DNA of 34,829 bases from an uncultured Altererythrobacter sp. (GTDB lineage: Bacteria; Pseudomonadota; Alphaproteobacteria; Sphingomonadales; Sphingomonadaceae). The stretch is from contig CAJXNC010000018.1 in assembly GCA_913056125.1 (NCBI GenBank), positions 1 through 34,829 on the forward strand, given 5' to 3'. Both the position numbers and the translations under genes were made by a program. Shown here piece by piece: positions 25,080 to 34,359 of this stretch. Position 1 is the stretch's first letter. The number at the start of each line of letters is the position of its first letter. The notes beneath the pieces were generated by a model. It saw only the letters and a list, made by a program, of their open reading frames with translations. It did not search any database and was not told the origin of the DNA.

Positions 25080-25838
25080 ATGCAACCGATGGCCGGTGAA
25101 CTGAAAGATAATAGGGGTCGCGGCGAGGCCGAATGGAATTGGCCTGCGATCCACCCCGAAGGGCGCAAATTCGGACTGGGCGGGATTGCCGTGGCCCTGG
25201 TCTTCCTGCTGGGTCTCGATTGGGAGATCATCGGTTGGCCGATGCTCGCCCTTTCTGCGGGCGCATTCGCCTTCTTCCGCGACCCGGAACGCGTTGTCCC
25301 GCAAGGCGAGAATCTTATCGTCTCGCCGGCAGACGGGCTGGTTTCATTGATCCAGCAAGTCCCGCCGCCGCCTGAATTGCAGCATGACGAGAATGGCTCG
25401 CGCGGACTTGGCGCAGGACCTGTCACACGCATATCGATCTTCATGTCGGTATTCGACGTGCATATCAATCGTGCGCCTGTGGCAGGTACGGTTCGTCGCA
25501 TCATCTATGTACCTGGCACTTTCATGAATGCCGATCTCGACAAGGCGAGCGAGGAAAACGAGCGCCAGCATATTCTGATCGAGCGGCCCGACAGCATGCC
25601 GATTGGCTTTACCCAGATTGCCGGTCTGGTCGCGCGTCGGATCGTGCCCTTCATCAAGCCGGGCGACCTTGTTGCCGCAGGTCAGCGCGTCGGCCTGATC
25701 CGCTTCGGCAGCCGTGTCGATGTCTACCTGCCTGCCGGAACCGATTCAAAAGTGCTGCTCGGCCAGCGCGTGATCGCAGGAGAGACGATCCTTGCCGAAA
25801 CAGGCAAGCAGGCGCTGATCGAAGGCGTGAGCCTTTGA
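25080..25838 (+). CDS. psd: Phosphatidylserine decarboxylase, short form
   Basis: The protein is 252 residues and converts phosphatidylserine to phosphatidylethanolamine. After a membrane-associating segment ([38 protein letters not shown]) come [11 protein letters not shown] and [16 protein letters not shown] with the conserved His. The self-cleavage site is [12 protein letters not shown], where Ser211 becomes the pyruvoyl group after cutting between Gly and Ser. The GS form rather than LGST is typical of the short alphaproteobacterial class. The ATG at 25080 follows AAGGA. A second Met three codons later is an alternative. The stop overlaps the start of pssA, which makes its substrate, so translation is probably coupled. 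Confidence 0.95.
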   Translation: MQPMAGELKDNRGRGEAEWNWPAIHPEGRKFGLGGIAVALVFLLGLDWEIIGWPMLALSAGAFAFFRDPERVVPQGENLIVSPADGLVSLIQQVPPPPELQHDENGSRGLGAGPVTRISIFMSVFDVHINRAPVAGTVRRIIYVPGTFMNADLDKASEENERQHILIERPDSMPIGFTQIAGLVARRIVPFIKPGDLVAAGQRVGLIRFGSRVDVYLPAGTDSKVLLGQRVIAGETILAETGKQALIEGVSL

Positions 25839-26725
25839 GCGCTCCTTCCGACGACAGGGATGAAGACGAATTGGTCGAACCGGGGCCGGCCTGGCTCGGT
25901 CCCAAGGCCAGCGAAGGCGAAAGGCCTATGGGCCGCAAGGGACGACGCGGGCTCACCATGCGCGGCATAGTGCCCAATGCCATTACTGCCGCGGCGCTCT
26001 GTTCCGGCCTGACCGGTATTCGTTTTGCCATTGTCGGCGATTGGGAGAAGGCGCTCTTCGCCATCATCCTTGCCGGCATGCTCGACGGGATCGATGGTCG
26101 CATTGCCCGGCTGCTCAAGGCACAGTCGCGCTTCGGGGCCGAGCTCGACAGCCTGGCGGATTCGCTGAGCTTCGGCATGGCGCCGGCGCTGGTTTTGTTC
26201 CTCTGGTCGCTGCAGGACCTCCCGCGCTTCGGCTGGTTCGCAGCCTTGGGCTTTGCCTTGTGCTGTGCATTGCGGCTCGCGCGTTTCAATGCGCAGATCG
26301 ATGTCGACCACCAGCCGCACAAGTCCGCCGGTTTCCTGACCGGCGTTCCGGCTCCGGTTGGAGCGGGGCTGGCGTTCCTGCCCATGTATCTATGGCTGGC
26401 GAGCGGTGAAGAAATCTTTCGTGAGCCGATCCTGATCGCCGTGTGGATCGTGGGCATCGCGATCCTGATGATTTCCAACCTGGCGACGCTCAGTTGGACG
26501 TCCTTGCGCCCGCACGCAGATGTGCGCCTTGCCGTGATCGTTCTGGTGGGGATGCTCTTCGCTGCGCTGCTGACCGAACCGTGGTGGACACTGGCGCTAA
26601 TCTGCGTCGGCTATCTCGCGTTGATGCCGCTCGGCATCGTGCGTTATGCCAAGGTCAAACGAGAACGGGCTGCAACCGCGATGCCGGACGGCGGATCGCA
26701 CGCGGAGCCCGGTGCGGACGACTGA
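25835..26725 (+). CDS. pssA: CDP-diacylglycerol-serine O-phosphatidyltransferase
   Basis: The protein is 296 residues and makes phosphatidylserine from CDP-diacylglycerol and serine. The CDP-alcohol phosphotransferase signature is complete: [20 protein letters not shown] followed by [14 protein letters not shown], with all the metal-binding aspartates. About eight membrane segments follow or flank it, starting with [16 protein letters not shown]. The TTG start at 25835 overlaps the psd stop (TTTGA) and gives a polar 40-residue N-terminus; an in-frame ATG at 25928 would shorten it by 31 residues and still keep the whole domain. The 3' end overlaps the minus-strand small membrane protein by 71 nt. 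Confidence 0.93.
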   Translation: MSAPSDDRDEDELVEPGPAWLGPKASEGERPMGRKGRRGLTMRGIVPNAITAAALCSGLTGIRFAIVGDWEKALFAIILAGMLDGIDGRIARLLKAQSRFGAELDSLADSLSFGMAPALVLFLWSLQDLPRFGWFAALGFALCCALRLARFNAQIDVDHQPHKSAGFLTGVPAPVGAGLAFLPMYLWLASGEEIFREPILIAVWIVGIAILMISNLATLSWTSLRPHADVRLAVIVLVGMLFAALLTEPWWTLALICVGYLALMPLGIVRYAKVKRERAATAMPDGGSHAEPGADD

Positions 26726-26864
26726 TACCGGCAGCATCGAGCTCTGCCAGTTCGCACAGGATTGCCCGACCATGCTTCACGCCGCGAAGCAACGAAACGC
26801 CTGCCGAGAGCAGGGCGGCAAAGGCGACAAATCCGAACAGGATCGAAATGGCAACTGCGATCAT
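26655..26864 (-). CDS. Possible small single-pass membrane protein (69 aa)
   Basis: The N-terminus MIAVAISILFGFVAFAALLSAGVSLL is a good membrane helix. It is followed by a basic stretch and then [14 protein letters not shown] and an arginine-rich tail ([15 protein letters not shown]). No family is recognised. The helix plus positive-inside tail and the lack of any other gene here support it. The antisense overlap with the last 71 nt of pssA and a weak ribosome binding site (GAAAGAG) weigh against it. The C-terminal part may simply mirror pssA codons. Confidence 0.5.
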   Translation of the reverse strand: MIAVAISILFGFVAFAALLSAGVSLLRGVKHGRAILCELAELDAAGISRPHRAPRAIRRPASRLQPVLV

Positions 26865-27214
26865 GGCTCTACTCTTTCACCTTTTGTTCTCGACCTCTTG
26901 CCGGTGAGATGCTATTTCAGAACGCGCAGCCAGACCCGGATGTTCCGTTTCCAGCTGCTGATGAGGTCGTTGTTCTCTATTTGTTCCAAGCTGTCAAGCA
27001 GGAAATGCCCGTTCGGCGTGCGCGCAGGGCGCCAATGACACGAATAGGGGTGGATTTTCTCGCCAGTCACGGCTAACGGGCCTCCCGTCGATTGACCGTA
27101 GCGAATTCCTCGTTGCGGTGATGATCGGCAAATCCACATGGATGGCGCTGACATACCGGTGCCGCTTTGCGCGGTTCCCAGCCATCCAGAGGCATAACCG
27201 GAAGGAATTTTACT
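26865..27214. other. 350-nt gap before rpsB: no gene found
   Basis: No open frame here has the composition of a neighbouring gene, and those that exist are unordered or continue as shadows of rpsB. A TTGACC at 27092 has no acceptable -10 at 16-18 nt, so I could not place the rpsB promoter. Only a small ACGGG-CCT-CCCGT hairpin at 27076-27088 was seen. The length suggests a long rpsB leader, where S2 autoregulation acts in other bacteria. Confidence 0.5.
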
Positions 27215-28018
27215 ATGGCGGCTCCTACCGTCACCATGCACCAATTGATCGAGGCCGGCGCGCATTTCGGCCACCAGACCCACCGCTGGAACCCGCGGAT
27301 GAAGCCGTACATCTTCGGCGCCCGCAACGGTGTGCACATTATCGACCTGTCGCAGAGCGTGCCGCTCTTCGCGCGCGCGCTCGAGTTTGTCTCGGCCACC
27401 ACTCGCGCAGGCGGCAAGGTGCTGTTCGTCGGTACCAAGCGCCAGGCGCAGGAACCGATTGCACAGGCAGCTCGCGCTTGTGGCCAGCACTTCGTCAACC
27501 ACCGCTGGCTGGGCGGCATGCTCACCAACTGGAAGACGATTTCGCAGTCGATCAAGCGCCTCAAGGCCCTCGAAGAGCAGCTTTCGGGTGACACGCACGG
27601 CCTGACCAAGAAGGAAGTCCTCCAGCTGACGCGTGAGCGCGACAAGCTGGAACTGTCGCTCGGCGGTATCCGCGACATGGGCGGCACGCCGGACGTGATG
27701 TTCGTGATCGACGCCAACAAGGAGGAACTGGCGATCAAGGAAGCCAATGTACTGGGCATTCCTGTTATCGCCATTCTTGATACCAACGTCGATCCGTCGG
27801 GCATCGCTTTCCCCGTACCGGGCAATGACGATGCCGCGCGCGCCGTGCGCCTCTATTGCGATGCAGTCCGTCAGGCGGCCTCGCAAGGCAATGAAGCAGG
27901 CGTGGTGGATTCGGGCGCCGATATCGGCGCCATGGATGCCCCGCCGGCAGAGGCTGCCGTAGCCGAGGAAGCTCCCGCCGAGGAAGCACCGGCTGCCGAG
28001 CCCGCCGCACAGGCGTAA
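27215..28018 (+). CDS. rpsB: 30S ribosomal protein S2
   Basis: The protein is 267 residues. [28 protein letters not shown] is the universal S2 opening. [35 protein letters not shown] and the two motifs [19 protein letters not shown] and [14 protein letters not shown] complete the family pattern. A C-terminal extension of about 35 residues, rich in Ala, Glu and Pro ([17 protein letters not shown]), is seen in many alphaproteobacteria. S2 is added late to the 30S subunit and interacts with S1. The ATG at 27215 follows GGAAGGAA. It is the first gene of the rpsB-tsf pair; the 350-nt gap upstream leaves room for a regulatory leader. Confidence 0.98.
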   Translation: MAAPTVTMHQLIEAGAHFGHQTHRWNPRMKPYIFGARNGVHIIDLSQSVPLFARALEFVSATTRAGGKVLFVGTKRQAQEPIAQAARACGQHFVNHRWLGGMLTNWKTISQSIKRLKALEEQLSGDTHGLTKKEVLQLTRERDKLELSLGGIRDMGGTPDVMFVIDANKEELAIKEANVLGIPVIAILDTNVDPSGIAFPVPGNDDAARAVRLYCDAVRQAASQGNEAGVVDSGADIGAMDAPPAEAAVAEEAPAEEAPAAEPAAQA

Positions 28019-28044
28019 GCCGCGCGTCATAAACGCATATTAGC

Positions 28045-28070
28045 GCGCCGGGCCACACCAGGTCCGGCGC
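28045..28070 (+). promoter_or_regulatory. Hairpin in the rpsB-tsf intergenic region
   Basis: The left arm GCGCCGGGCC (28045-28054) pairs with GGTCCGGCGC (28061-28070) over ten base pairs with one G-U, closing a 6-nt loop. No T-run follows. Such a hairpin could act as an attenuator or RNA processing site setting the S2 to EF-Ts ratio. That role is inferred from position. Confidence 0.6.
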
Positions 28071-28100
28071 CACGGACCATTTCAAGAAGGAAACCGACAG

Positions 28101-29027
28101 ATGTCTGCATTTACTGTCGCTGATGTGAAGAAGCTGCGCGAAATGTCCGGCGCGGGCATGATGGACGCCAAGAAGGCTCTCGAAGAGGCCGGTGGCGACA
28201 TCGAGGCCGCCGTCGACGCGCTGCGCGCCAAGGGCCTTGCTGCCGTCCAGAAGAAGTCCAGCCGTACCGCGGCAGAGGGCCTGGTCGGCGTGGCCGTTAC
28301 CGGCACCAAGGGTGTCGCGGTCGAGGTCAACTCGGAAACCGACTTCGTCGCCAAGAACGAGCAGTTCCAGGACTTCGTGCGCAAGACGACCGAAGTTGCC
28401 TTGGGCGTGGACGGTGACGATGTCGAAGCGCTCAAGGCCGCTGCCTATCCCGATGGCGGTAGCGTGGCCGACAAGCTGACCAACAATGTCGCCACGATCG
28501 GTGAGAACCAGCAGGTTCGCCGCATGAAGACGGTCGCCGTCTCCAGCGGCCTGGTCGTGCCCTACATGCACAATGCCGCCGCGCCGAACCTCGGCAAGAT
28601 CGGCGTGCTGGTCGCGCTCGAGAGCGAGGCCGGTGCCGACGTGCTCGAACCGCTCGGCAAGCAGCTGGCCATGCACATCGCCGCCGCTTTCCCGCAGGCG
28701 CTCGATGCTGACGGCCTCGACGCCGACGTGATCGAGCGTGAGCGCAAGATCGCGCAGGAAAAGGCTGCCGAAAGCGGCAAGCCCGAAAACGTGCAGGAAA
28801 AGATGGTCGAAGGCGCCATCAAGAAGTTCGCCAAGGAGAATGCTCTCCTCAGCCAGATCTTCGTGATGGACAATAAGACCCCAATCGCCGACGTCGTTGC
28901 CGCTGCCGGCAAGGAAGCCGGTACGCCGATCGTGTTGAAGGACTATGTCCGCTTCCAGCTCGGCGAAGGCATCGAGAAGGAAGAAAGCGACTTTGCTGCC
29001 GAAGTGGCTGCTGCCGTCGCTGGCTAA
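28101..29027 (+). CDS. tsf: Elongation factor Ts
   Basis: The protein is 308 residues, the guanine-nucleotide exchange factor that recycles EF-Tu. The N-terminal UBA-like domain reads [28 protein letters not shown]. The core has the EF-Tu contact motif [13 protein letters not shown] and [12 protein letters not shown]. The dimerisation region contains [20 protein letters not shown], then [18 protein letters not shown]. All family hallmarks are intact. An AAGAAGGAAAC lies just upstream of the ATG. It follows rpsB after 82 nt with a hairpin between, and ends at a good terminator, so rpsB-tsf forms one transcription unit separate from pyrH. Confidence 0.98.
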   Translation: MSAFTVADVKKLREMSGAGMMDAKKALEEAGGDIEAAVDALRAKGLAAVQKKSSRTAAEGLVGVAVTGTKGVAVEVNSETDFVAKNEQFQDFVRKTTEVALGVDGDDVEALKAAAYPDGGSVADKLTNNVATIGENQQVRRMKTVAVSSGLVVPYMHNAAAPNLGKIGVLVALESEAGADVLEPLGKQLAMHIAAAFPQALDADGLDADVIERERKIAQEKAAESGKPENVQEKMVEGAIKKFAKENALLSQIFVMDNKTPIADVVAAAGKEAGTPIVLKDYVRFQLGEGIEKEESDFAAEVAAAVAG

Positions 29028-29054
29028 ACCTTCCTGTCCATAACAGGCAATTGG

Positions 29055-29086
29055 CGGCCGCCGGGCGCAAGTTCGGCGGCCGTTTT
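29055..29086 (+). terminator. Rho-independent terminator after tsf
   Basis: CGGCCGCCG (29055-29063) pairs with CGGCGGCCG (29074-29082) around a 10-nt loop, followed directly by TTTT (29083-29086). It ends the rpsB-tsf unit, 28 nt after the tsf stop. Confidence 0.85.
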
Positions 29087-29143
29087 GCGTGCGGGGTGGG
29101 GTGCACTCGCCAATTTACGGTGGATTGCCTCTCCCCATTCCCC

Positions 29144-29171
29144 TTGGCACCACGCTGGCGTGCCCTATAAG
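29144..29171 (+). promoter_or_regulatory. Candidate sigma-70-type promoter of the pyrH operon
   Basis: TTGGCA at 29144-29149 and TATAAG at 29166-29171 are separated by 16 nt. This is close to the TTGACA/TATAAT consensus and lies 47 nt before the pyrH start and after the tsf terminator, exactly where a promoter is needed. It would drive pyrH-frr and perhaps the genes beyond. Confidence 0.65.
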
Positions 29172-29217
29172 AGCGCGCAATCCGCAGCACTGCTCGTTCG
29201 AGAGAGGAACCCGCTAC

Positions 29218-29940
29218 ATGACAATGCCGCCCGTCAAACGCGTCCTGCTCAAGTTGTCGGGCGAAGTGCTGATGGGCGAACAGCAATTCGGCATCGATCC
29301 CGCGATCGTGGCCGAGCTCGCGCGCGAAGTGAAAGCGGCCAAGGATACGGGACTGGAAATCTGCCTGGTCATCGGCGGCGGCAATATCTTCCGCGGCATG
29401 GCGGGGGCAGCCAAGGGTATGGACCGCGCGCAGGCCGATTACATGGGCATGCTCGCCACGGTAATGAACGCGCTGGCGATGCAGAACGCGCTGGAGGATC
29501 TGGGTGTGCAGACCCGCGTGCAGTCCGCCATCCAGATGGACGCGGTGTGCGAACCTGTAATCCGCCGGCGGGCCGAGCGACACCTCGAAAAGGGCCGCAT
29601 TGTGATCTTTGCCGCGGGCGTTGGCGCACCCTATTTTACCACCGATAGCGGCGCAGCCCTGCGCGCTGCGGAAATGCAGTGCGGGGCGCTGCTCAAGGGT
29701 ACCAGCGTGGACGGTGTCTATGACAGCGATCCCAAAAAGAACGCAGGGGCAAAGCGTTTTGATACAGTGACCTATGACAAGGTCCTGGCAGATAATCTCA
29801 AGGTAATGGACGCCTCCGCCGTGGCGCTTTGCCGCGACAATAATATTCCCATCGTGGTCTTCTCGATCCGCGAAAAGGGCAATCTTGCGCGCGTGCTGGC
29901 GGGTGAGGGCGTACAGACGATAGTACAAGAGGGAAGTTGA
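29218..29940 (+). CDS. pyrH: Uridylate kinase (UMP kinase)
   Basis: The protein is 240 residues and phosphorylates UMP to UDP with ATP; it is of the amino-acid kinase fold, not related to eukaryotic UMP/CMP kinases. Motifs are [56 protein letters not shown] and [28 protein letters not shown], then [20 protein letters not shown]. All catalytic segments are intact. The enzyme is a cytosolic homohexamer, often activated by GTP and inhibited by UTP. The ATG at 29218 is preceded by AGAGAGGA. frr begins one base after the stop, so the pair is translationally linked. Confidence 0.98.
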   Translation: MTMPPVKRVLLKLSGEVLMGEQQFGIDPAIVAELAREVKAAKDTGLEICLVIGGGNIFRGMAGAAKGMDRAQADYMGMLATVMNALAMQNALEDLGVQTRVQSAIQMDAVCEPVIRRRAERHLEKGRIVIFAAGVGAPYFTTDSGAALRAAEMQCGALLKGTSVDGVYDSDPKKNAGAKRFDTVTYDKVLADNLKVMDASAVALCRDNNIPIVVFSIREKGNLARVLAGEGVQTIVQEGS

Positions 29941-29941
29941 A

Positions 29942-30499
29942 ATGGCGAAGTATGACAAGGCCGATATCGAGCGCCGCATGGCGGGCGCCGTCGACAGCCT
30001 GAAGGGAGATCTCGGAGGGCTGCGCACCGGCCGCGCCAACGTGGCCCTGCTCGATCCGGTGATGTGCGAAGTCTATGGCGCGATGATGCCGATCAACCAG
30101 GTGGCGACCGTCTCCGCTCCCGAACCGCGCATGCTCAGCGTACAGGTGTGGGACAAGGGCAATGTCATCGCGGTGGAGAAGGGCATCGCCCATGCCAATC
30201 TCGGCCTCAATCCGATGACCGACGGACAGACCATTCGCTTGCCGCTTCCCGACCTGACCGAAGAGCGCCGCAAGGAGCTGGCAAAGCTCGCCGGCACCTA
30301 TGCCGAGAAGGCCAAGGTCGCGATCCGCAATGTCCGCCGCGACGCGAACGAGGCGCTCAAGGAAGACGAGAAGAAGAAGGAAATCTCCGAGGACGACCGC
30401 AAGCGTCTTGAGGAGGAGGTCCAGAAGTTGACTGATTCCTACGTCGCGGACGTCGATACGGCGACTGCACAGAAGGAAAAGGAAATAATGACGCAGTAG
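29942..30499 (+). CDS. frr: Ribosome recycling factor
   Basis: The protein is 185 residues, the standard RRF length. It has the two-domain tRNA-like shape: a helical bundle from residues 1-30 and 105-185, with a beta domain between. Hallmarks are DSLKGDLGGLRTGRANVALLDPV, INQVATVSAPEPRMLSVQVWDKG, and NDGQTIRLPLP-type sequence seen here as MTDGQTIRLPLPDLTEERRKELAK, then AIRNVRRDANEALKEDEKKKEISEDDRKR. With EF-G it splits post-termination ribosomes. It starts one base after pyrH and is followed 39 nt later by uppS. No terminator was found between, so the operon probably continues. Confidence 0.98.
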   Translation: MAKYDKADIERRMAGAVDSLKGDLGGLRTGRANVALLDPVMCEVYGAMMPINQVATVSAPEPRMLSVQVWDKGNVIAVEKGIAHANLGLNPMTDGQTIRLPLPDLTEERRKELAKLAGTYAEKAKVAIRNVRRDANEALKEDEKKKEISEDDRKRLEEEVQKLTDSYVADVDTATAQKEKEIMTQ

Positions 30500-30538
30500 G
30501 GGAGATTGGCAGCTTCTCGCGTATAGCGGTTTCCCTGG

Positions 30539-31225
30539 ATGGTCGATTCACCTCAAAATCATGCCCGGCACGTCGCCATCATCATGGATGGCAATGGCCG
30601 CTGGGCCAAGAAGCGCCACGTGCCGCGCGCCATGGGGCATCGCGAGGGAGGGGAGGCCGTTCGCCGCACCGTGAAGGCATGCCGCAAGCTCGGCGTGGAA
30701 TGCCTGACTCTCTACGCCTTCTCTTCGGAGAACTGGAAGCGCGACGAGAGTGAAATCGGCGACCTGATGAATTTGATGAAGAGGTTCATCAAATCCGACC
30801 TCGACGATTTCATCGCCAATGGGATCAAGCTGAAGCTGATCGGTGACTGGCACGCCTTCGAACCCGAAATCGTTGCCATGCTGGAAGATGCGCTCGAGCG
30901 CACGCAGCACGGCGACCAGGTGCTCGCAGTGGCACTCAATTACGGCTCGCAGCAGGAAATCGCCCGTGCAGCGGCCAAGGCGGCGGAGCAGGGCGATGTG
31001 ACGCAGGACAGCATCGCCGCCAATCTCGATACAGCAGACCTGCCGCCGCTCGACCTTCTGATCCGCACCAGCGGCGAAGTGCGCCTGTCCAATTTCCTTT
31101 TGTGGCAGGCCGCCTATGCCGAGATGATCTTCATGGACGTGCTGTGGCCCGATTTCGAGGAAGAGCATTTGCAGGCTGCCCTCGAGGAATTTGCCCGGAG
31201 GGAACGACGCTATGGCGGACGCTGA
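30539..31225 (+). CDS. uppS: Undecaprenyl diphosphate synthase (cis-prenyltransferase)
   Basis: The protein is 228 residues. The catalytic start is HVAIIMDGNGRWAKKR with Asp17 at the active site, then GHREGGEAVRRTVKAC, YAFSSENWKRDESEI, and RTSGEVRLSNFLLWQAAYAEMIF, the five conserved regions of the cis-prenyltransferase family. It builds the C55 lipid carrier used for peptidoglycan and other cell-wall glycans at the membrane face. Length fits UppS rather than the longer eukaryotic enzymes. No strong ribosome binding site is evident before the ATG. Its end overlaps the cdsA start by 14 nt. Confidence 0.97.
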   Translation: MVDSPQNHARHVAIIMDGNGRWAKKRHVPRAMGHREGGEAVRRTVKACRKLGVECLTLYAFSSENWKRDESEIGDLMNLMKRFIKSDLDDFIANGIKLKLIGDWHAFEPEIVAMLEDALERTQHGDQVLAVALNYGSQQEIARAAAKAAEQGDVTQDSIAANLDTADLPPLDLLIRTSGEVRLSNFLLWQAAYAEMIFMDVLWPDFEEEHLQAALEEFARRERRYGGR

Positions 31226-31919
31226 GGCTTCTGCACCCGCGAAGAAGTCCGATTTGGGCGTACGGACACTTTCCGCCGTGGTCATGCTGGCGATTGCGAT
31301 CGGTGCGGTCTGGCTCGGCGGTGTCTGGCTGGATGGCTTCATCGCCGTCATCGCGCTGATTGCCTTGGGCGAATTTGTCGTGATCGTGAGCAAGGCCGGC
31401 TTCTCGCCGATCATGCGGACCCTCGCGATCCTGTTGGGCGCGGCCTACATCATGCTCGCGGCGGTGATGCTGATCGAGATGGAGGTGCCCTTCCTGATCT
31501 TCACCGTGGTCTTGGTAATCGGCATCGATGTTGGCGCTTATCTCGTCGGGCGCAAATTCGGTCGGCACAAGATCGCCCCCGCGATCAGCCCGGGCAAGAG
31601 CTGGGAGGGCCTGTTCGGCGCCATGGCGGTGTCGGGCTTGCTTGGCTTCCTCGCCATTTTCTGGGTCGTCAGCATGGCGGCGGCCTTTTCCAATTCGCAG
31701 GGCGGGCCGGACTGGATGACGGTCATTATCGGGACGATCATCTGTGCCCTGCTGGCGGTCGTGGCGCAGGCGGGCGACTTCCTCGAAAGCTGGCTCAAGC
31801 GCAGGGCAGGGCTGAAGGACAGTTCGAAGCTCATTCCCGGACATGGCGGCGTGTTCGACAGGATAGACGGGTTGATCCCTGTTGCCATTGTCGCCGGATT
31901 TGCCGAGCATTGGCTGTAA
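31212..31919 (+). CDS. cdsA: Phosphatidate cytidylyltransferase (CDP-diacylglycerol synthase)
   Basis: The protein is 235 residues, shorter than the ~285 of E. coli CdsA, with about six membrane segments. The family signature near the C-terminus is present: WLKRRAGLKDSSKLIPGHGG followed by VFDRIDGLIP. An earlier conserved stretch, VGRKFGRHKIAPAISPGKSWEG, is also present. It activates phosphatidic acid with CTP to CDP-diacylglycerol, the substrate of PssA encoded about 5 kb upstream. The ATG at 31212 follows CGGAGGGA and lies inside the uppS end. The shortfall is at the N-terminal membrane region, where one or two helices appear to be missing compared with E. coli. The stop overlaps the dxr start. 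Confidence 0.95.
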   Translation: MADAEASAPAKKSDLGVRTLSAVVMLAIAIGAVWLGGVWLDGFIAVIALIALGEFVVIVSKAGFSPIMRTLAILLGAAYIMLAAVMLIEMEVPFLIFTVVLVIGIDVGAYLVGRKFGRHKIAPAISPGKSWEGLFGAMAVSGLLGFLAIFWVVSMAAAFSNSQGGPDWMTVIIGTIICALLAVVAQAGDFLESWLKRRAGLKDSSKLIPGHGGVFDRIDGLIPVAIVAGFAEHWL

Positions 31920-33073
31920 TGACCCGCTCGATTTCCATTCTCGGAGCAACAGGCTCTATCGGCGCATCGACGCTCGACCTTATCCGTGGCGAACGCGAGA
32001 AATGGGATGTGAAGGCGCTGACCGCCAATTGCTCGGCCAAGGAGCTGGCCGCGCTGGCTCTGGAATTCGGTGCCGAAATTGCTGTGGTCGGCAATGAAGA
32101 CTGCCTGCCCGAATTGCGTGAGGCGCTCTCAGGCACTCCGGTGAAGGCCGCCGGAGGTACGCAGGCGCTGTGCGAGGCGGCCGGCATGGGCGCGGATGTC
32201 ACCGTGGCGGCAATCGTTGGCTGTGCGGGCCTTGCCCCGGTCATGGCGGCTGTGGAGCAGGGCAAGACGATTGCGCTGGCCAACAAGGAAGCGCTGGTTT
32301 CGGCTGGCGATATCCTCATGTCTGCCGTGGCAAAGCACGGCGCGACACTGCTGCCCACAGACAGCGAGCACAATGCGATCTTCCAGTGCCTTGAGGGCAA
32401 TAACTTGGCCGATGTGCGCTGGATCACGCTGACAGCCAGCGGAGGGCCCTTCCGCACCTGGAGTGCCGAGCAACTTGCCAATGCCAAGCGCGAGCAGGCG
32501 CTCAAGCATCCGAACTGGGACATGGGCGCCAAGATCACCGTCGATAGCGCCACCATGTTCAATAAGGGGCTCGAGTTCATCGAGGCCTGGCACCTCTTCC
32601 CCGTTGGCCTCGACCGTTTGCGGATCGTGGTTCATCCGCAAAGCGTGATTCACTCCATGGTCGAATATCGCGACGGCTCCACGCTGGCACAGCTCGGCCC
32701 TTCGGATATGCGCGTGCCGATTGCTTCCTGCCTGGCCTACCCGCAGCGCATGGACACGGCCTGCAAGCCGCTCGACCTGCCGGCGATCGGTGAACTAAGC
32801 TTCTTCGCGCCCGACGAAATCCGTTTTCCGGCAACGAAGCTGGCTCGCGAGGCGGCGCAAGCGGGCGGGGCGGCCCCGGCCGTCCTCAATGCTGCGAACG
32901 AAGTTGCCGTGGCGGCATTTCTGGCGGGCAAGGTCACATTCACGCAAATTTCGGCAATTGTTGCCAAAGTACTGGATACGCCTATGCCGTCCGCACCGTC
33001 GAGCCTGCAGGAAGTGCTTGCAGTCGATGCGGAGGCGCGCAAGCGTGCGGAGATGATGCTGGAGCCTGCCTGA
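31919..33073 (+). CDS. dxr: 1-deoxy-D-xylulose 5-phosphate reductoisomerase
   Basis: The protein is 384 residues and carries out the first committed step of the non-mevalonate isoprenoid pathway, using NADPH and a divalent metal. Motifs are ILGATGSIGASTLDLI (NADPH site), ALANKEALVSAGDI, PTDSEHNAIFQCLEG (metal and catalytic acidic residues), TASGGPFRTW, then HPNWDMGAKITVDSATMFNK and LEFIEAWHLF. All are intact. The enzyme is the fosmidomycin target in other bacteria. The ATG at 31919 overlaps the cdsA stop by one base (TAATG); an upstream TTG at 31910 is less likely. rseP follows directly with one base between stop and start. Confidence 0.98.
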   Translation: MTRSISILGATGSIGASTLDLIRGEREKWDVKALTANCSAKELAALALEFGAEIAVVGNEDCLPELREALSGTPVKAAGGTQALCEAAGMGADVTVAAIVGCAGLAPVMAAVEQGKTIALANKEALVSAGDILMSAVAKHGATLLPTDSEHNAIFQCLEGNNLADVRWITLTASGGPFRTWSAEQLANAKREQALKHPNWDMGAKITVDSATMFNKGLEFIEAWHLFPVGLDRLRIVVHPQSVIHSMVEYRDGSTLAQLGPSDMRVPIASCLAYPQRMDTACKPLDLPAIGELSFFAPDEIRFPATKLAREAAQAGGAAPAVLNAANEVAVAAFLAGKVTFTQISAIVAKVLDTPMPSAPSSLQEVLAVDAEARKRAEMMLEPA

Positions 33074-33074
33074 C

Positions 33075-34193
33075 GTGGATTTCGAATCCCCCAATTTCTG
33101 GATGTATATTGTCGGCTTCTTGCTGATGCTTGGTCCGCTCGTGACCTTGCACGAGCTGGGCCACTATCTTGTCGGGCGCTGGTTCGGGGTGAAGGCGGAG
33201 GTCTTCTCGGTCGGCTTCGGCAAGGAATTGTGGGGGCGGACGGACAGCCGGGGTACGCGCTGGCGCCTCTCGACCCTGCCGCTGGGCGGTTATGTCCAGT
33301 TTGCCGGCGACATGAACCCGGCCAGCCAGCCGGACGACGAATATCTCGCCCTCCCACAGGAAGAACGAGAGAAATGCTTCCAGTCGAAGAAGCTATGGCA
33401 AAAGGCGCTGATCGTGGCGGCCGGGCCGGTAACGAACCTGCTGATCGCGGTGGCGATCTTCGCTGGTTTCGCCATGTCCTACGGCATCCCGACCACGCCG
33501 CCGGTGGTGCAGGCCGTGGTCGAGGGTTCTCCCGCCGAAGAAGCCGGGCTGCAAATCGATGACCGTTTCATCGCGATCGACGACAACCCCGTCGAGACTT
33601 TCCAGGAGATTCCCGAATACATCCTGCCTTATCCCGACAAGGCGGTAGAAATTACGTTGGAGCGCGATGGCGAGGTGCTTGTCGTGCCGATGGTGATCGG
33701 CGGCAACGACATGGTGGACCGTTTCGGCAACAAGTCGCGCATTGGCCAGATCGGCGTCCGTTCCTACGACATGGTACTGGTCCCGGCGGGTGTCGGTTCG
33801 GCGGTTGCCTATGGTTTCGATCGCAGCATCGGCATGGTGCGCATGATGATCACGGGAATCGGCCAGATCATTAGCGGTCAGCGCTCGGTCAAGGAACTTG
33901 GCGGACCGATTACGATGGGCAAGATGTCGGGCGAAATGCTGTCGCTCGGGGCGCTTCCCTTCATCGAATTCGTCGCCTTCATCTCGCTTAACTTGGCGTT
34001 CATCAACCTCCTGCCAATCCCTGTCCTCGACGGCGGGCACCTGGCATTTTATGCGGCAGAGGCAATCCGCCGGAAGCCAGCCAGTCAACGCAGTCAGGAA
34101 TGGGCGTTCCGCACCGGCCTTGCCCTTGTGCTCGGTTTGATGCTGTTCGTCACGATTATCGATATTGCCAAGCTGACCATTCTGGACAGCTAG
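33075..34193 (+). CDS. rseP: RseP-type site-2 intramembrane zinc metalloprotease
   Basis: The protein is 372 residues. The zinc site HELGH is at residues 26-30 in the first membrane helix, and the third ligand region NLLPIPVLDGGHLAF is near the C-terminus. One PDZ domain is apparent between (VVQAVVEGSPAEEAGLQIDDRFIAIDD), and part of a second may be hidden; E. coli RseP has two and about 450 residues. It cleaves membrane-spanning anti-sigma factors and remnant signal peptides. The start is GTG at 33075, one base after the dxr stop. The position just before bamA is the classical dxr-rseP-bamA order. Substrates are not shown here; no anti-sigma gene is in the window. Confidence 0.96.
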   Translation: MDFESPNFWMYIVGFLLMLGPLVTLHELGHYLVGRWFGVKAEVFSVGFGKELWGRTDSRGTRWRLSTLPLGGYVQFAGDMNPASQPDDEYLALPQEEREKCFQSKKLWQKALIVAAGPVTNLLIAVAIFAGFAMSYGIPTTPPVVQAVVEGSPAEEAGLQIDDRFIAIDDNPVETFQEIPEYILPYPDKAVEITLERDGEVLVVPMVIGGNDMVDRFGNKSRIGQIGVRSYDMVLVPAGVGSAVAYGFDRSIGMVRMMITGIGQIISGQRSVKELGGPITMGKMSGEMLSLGALPFIEFVAFISLNLAFINLLPIPVLDGGHLAFYAAEAIRRKPASQRSQEWAFRTGLALVLGLMLFVTIIDIAKLTILDS

Positions 34194-34359
34194 GCGGGGA
34201 AAAGGGATCGTAACGACAGCGCAAAGCCTGCCTCTTCGCTTGATCGTGAGACACGCATCGGGCAAGGGGCGCTTTCACCATGTTTTTCGCGGGGGGTGCC
34301 TTGGGGGTTCGGGGCCGCTTCGCGCACATTGCGGCGCAAAGTCGTTGGGAAATGGACGG

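Noticed and set aside
34290-34330. G-rich stretch before bamA as a quadruplex
   Set aside because: Only three clear G-runs are present, so a standard intramolecular quadruplex is not supported.
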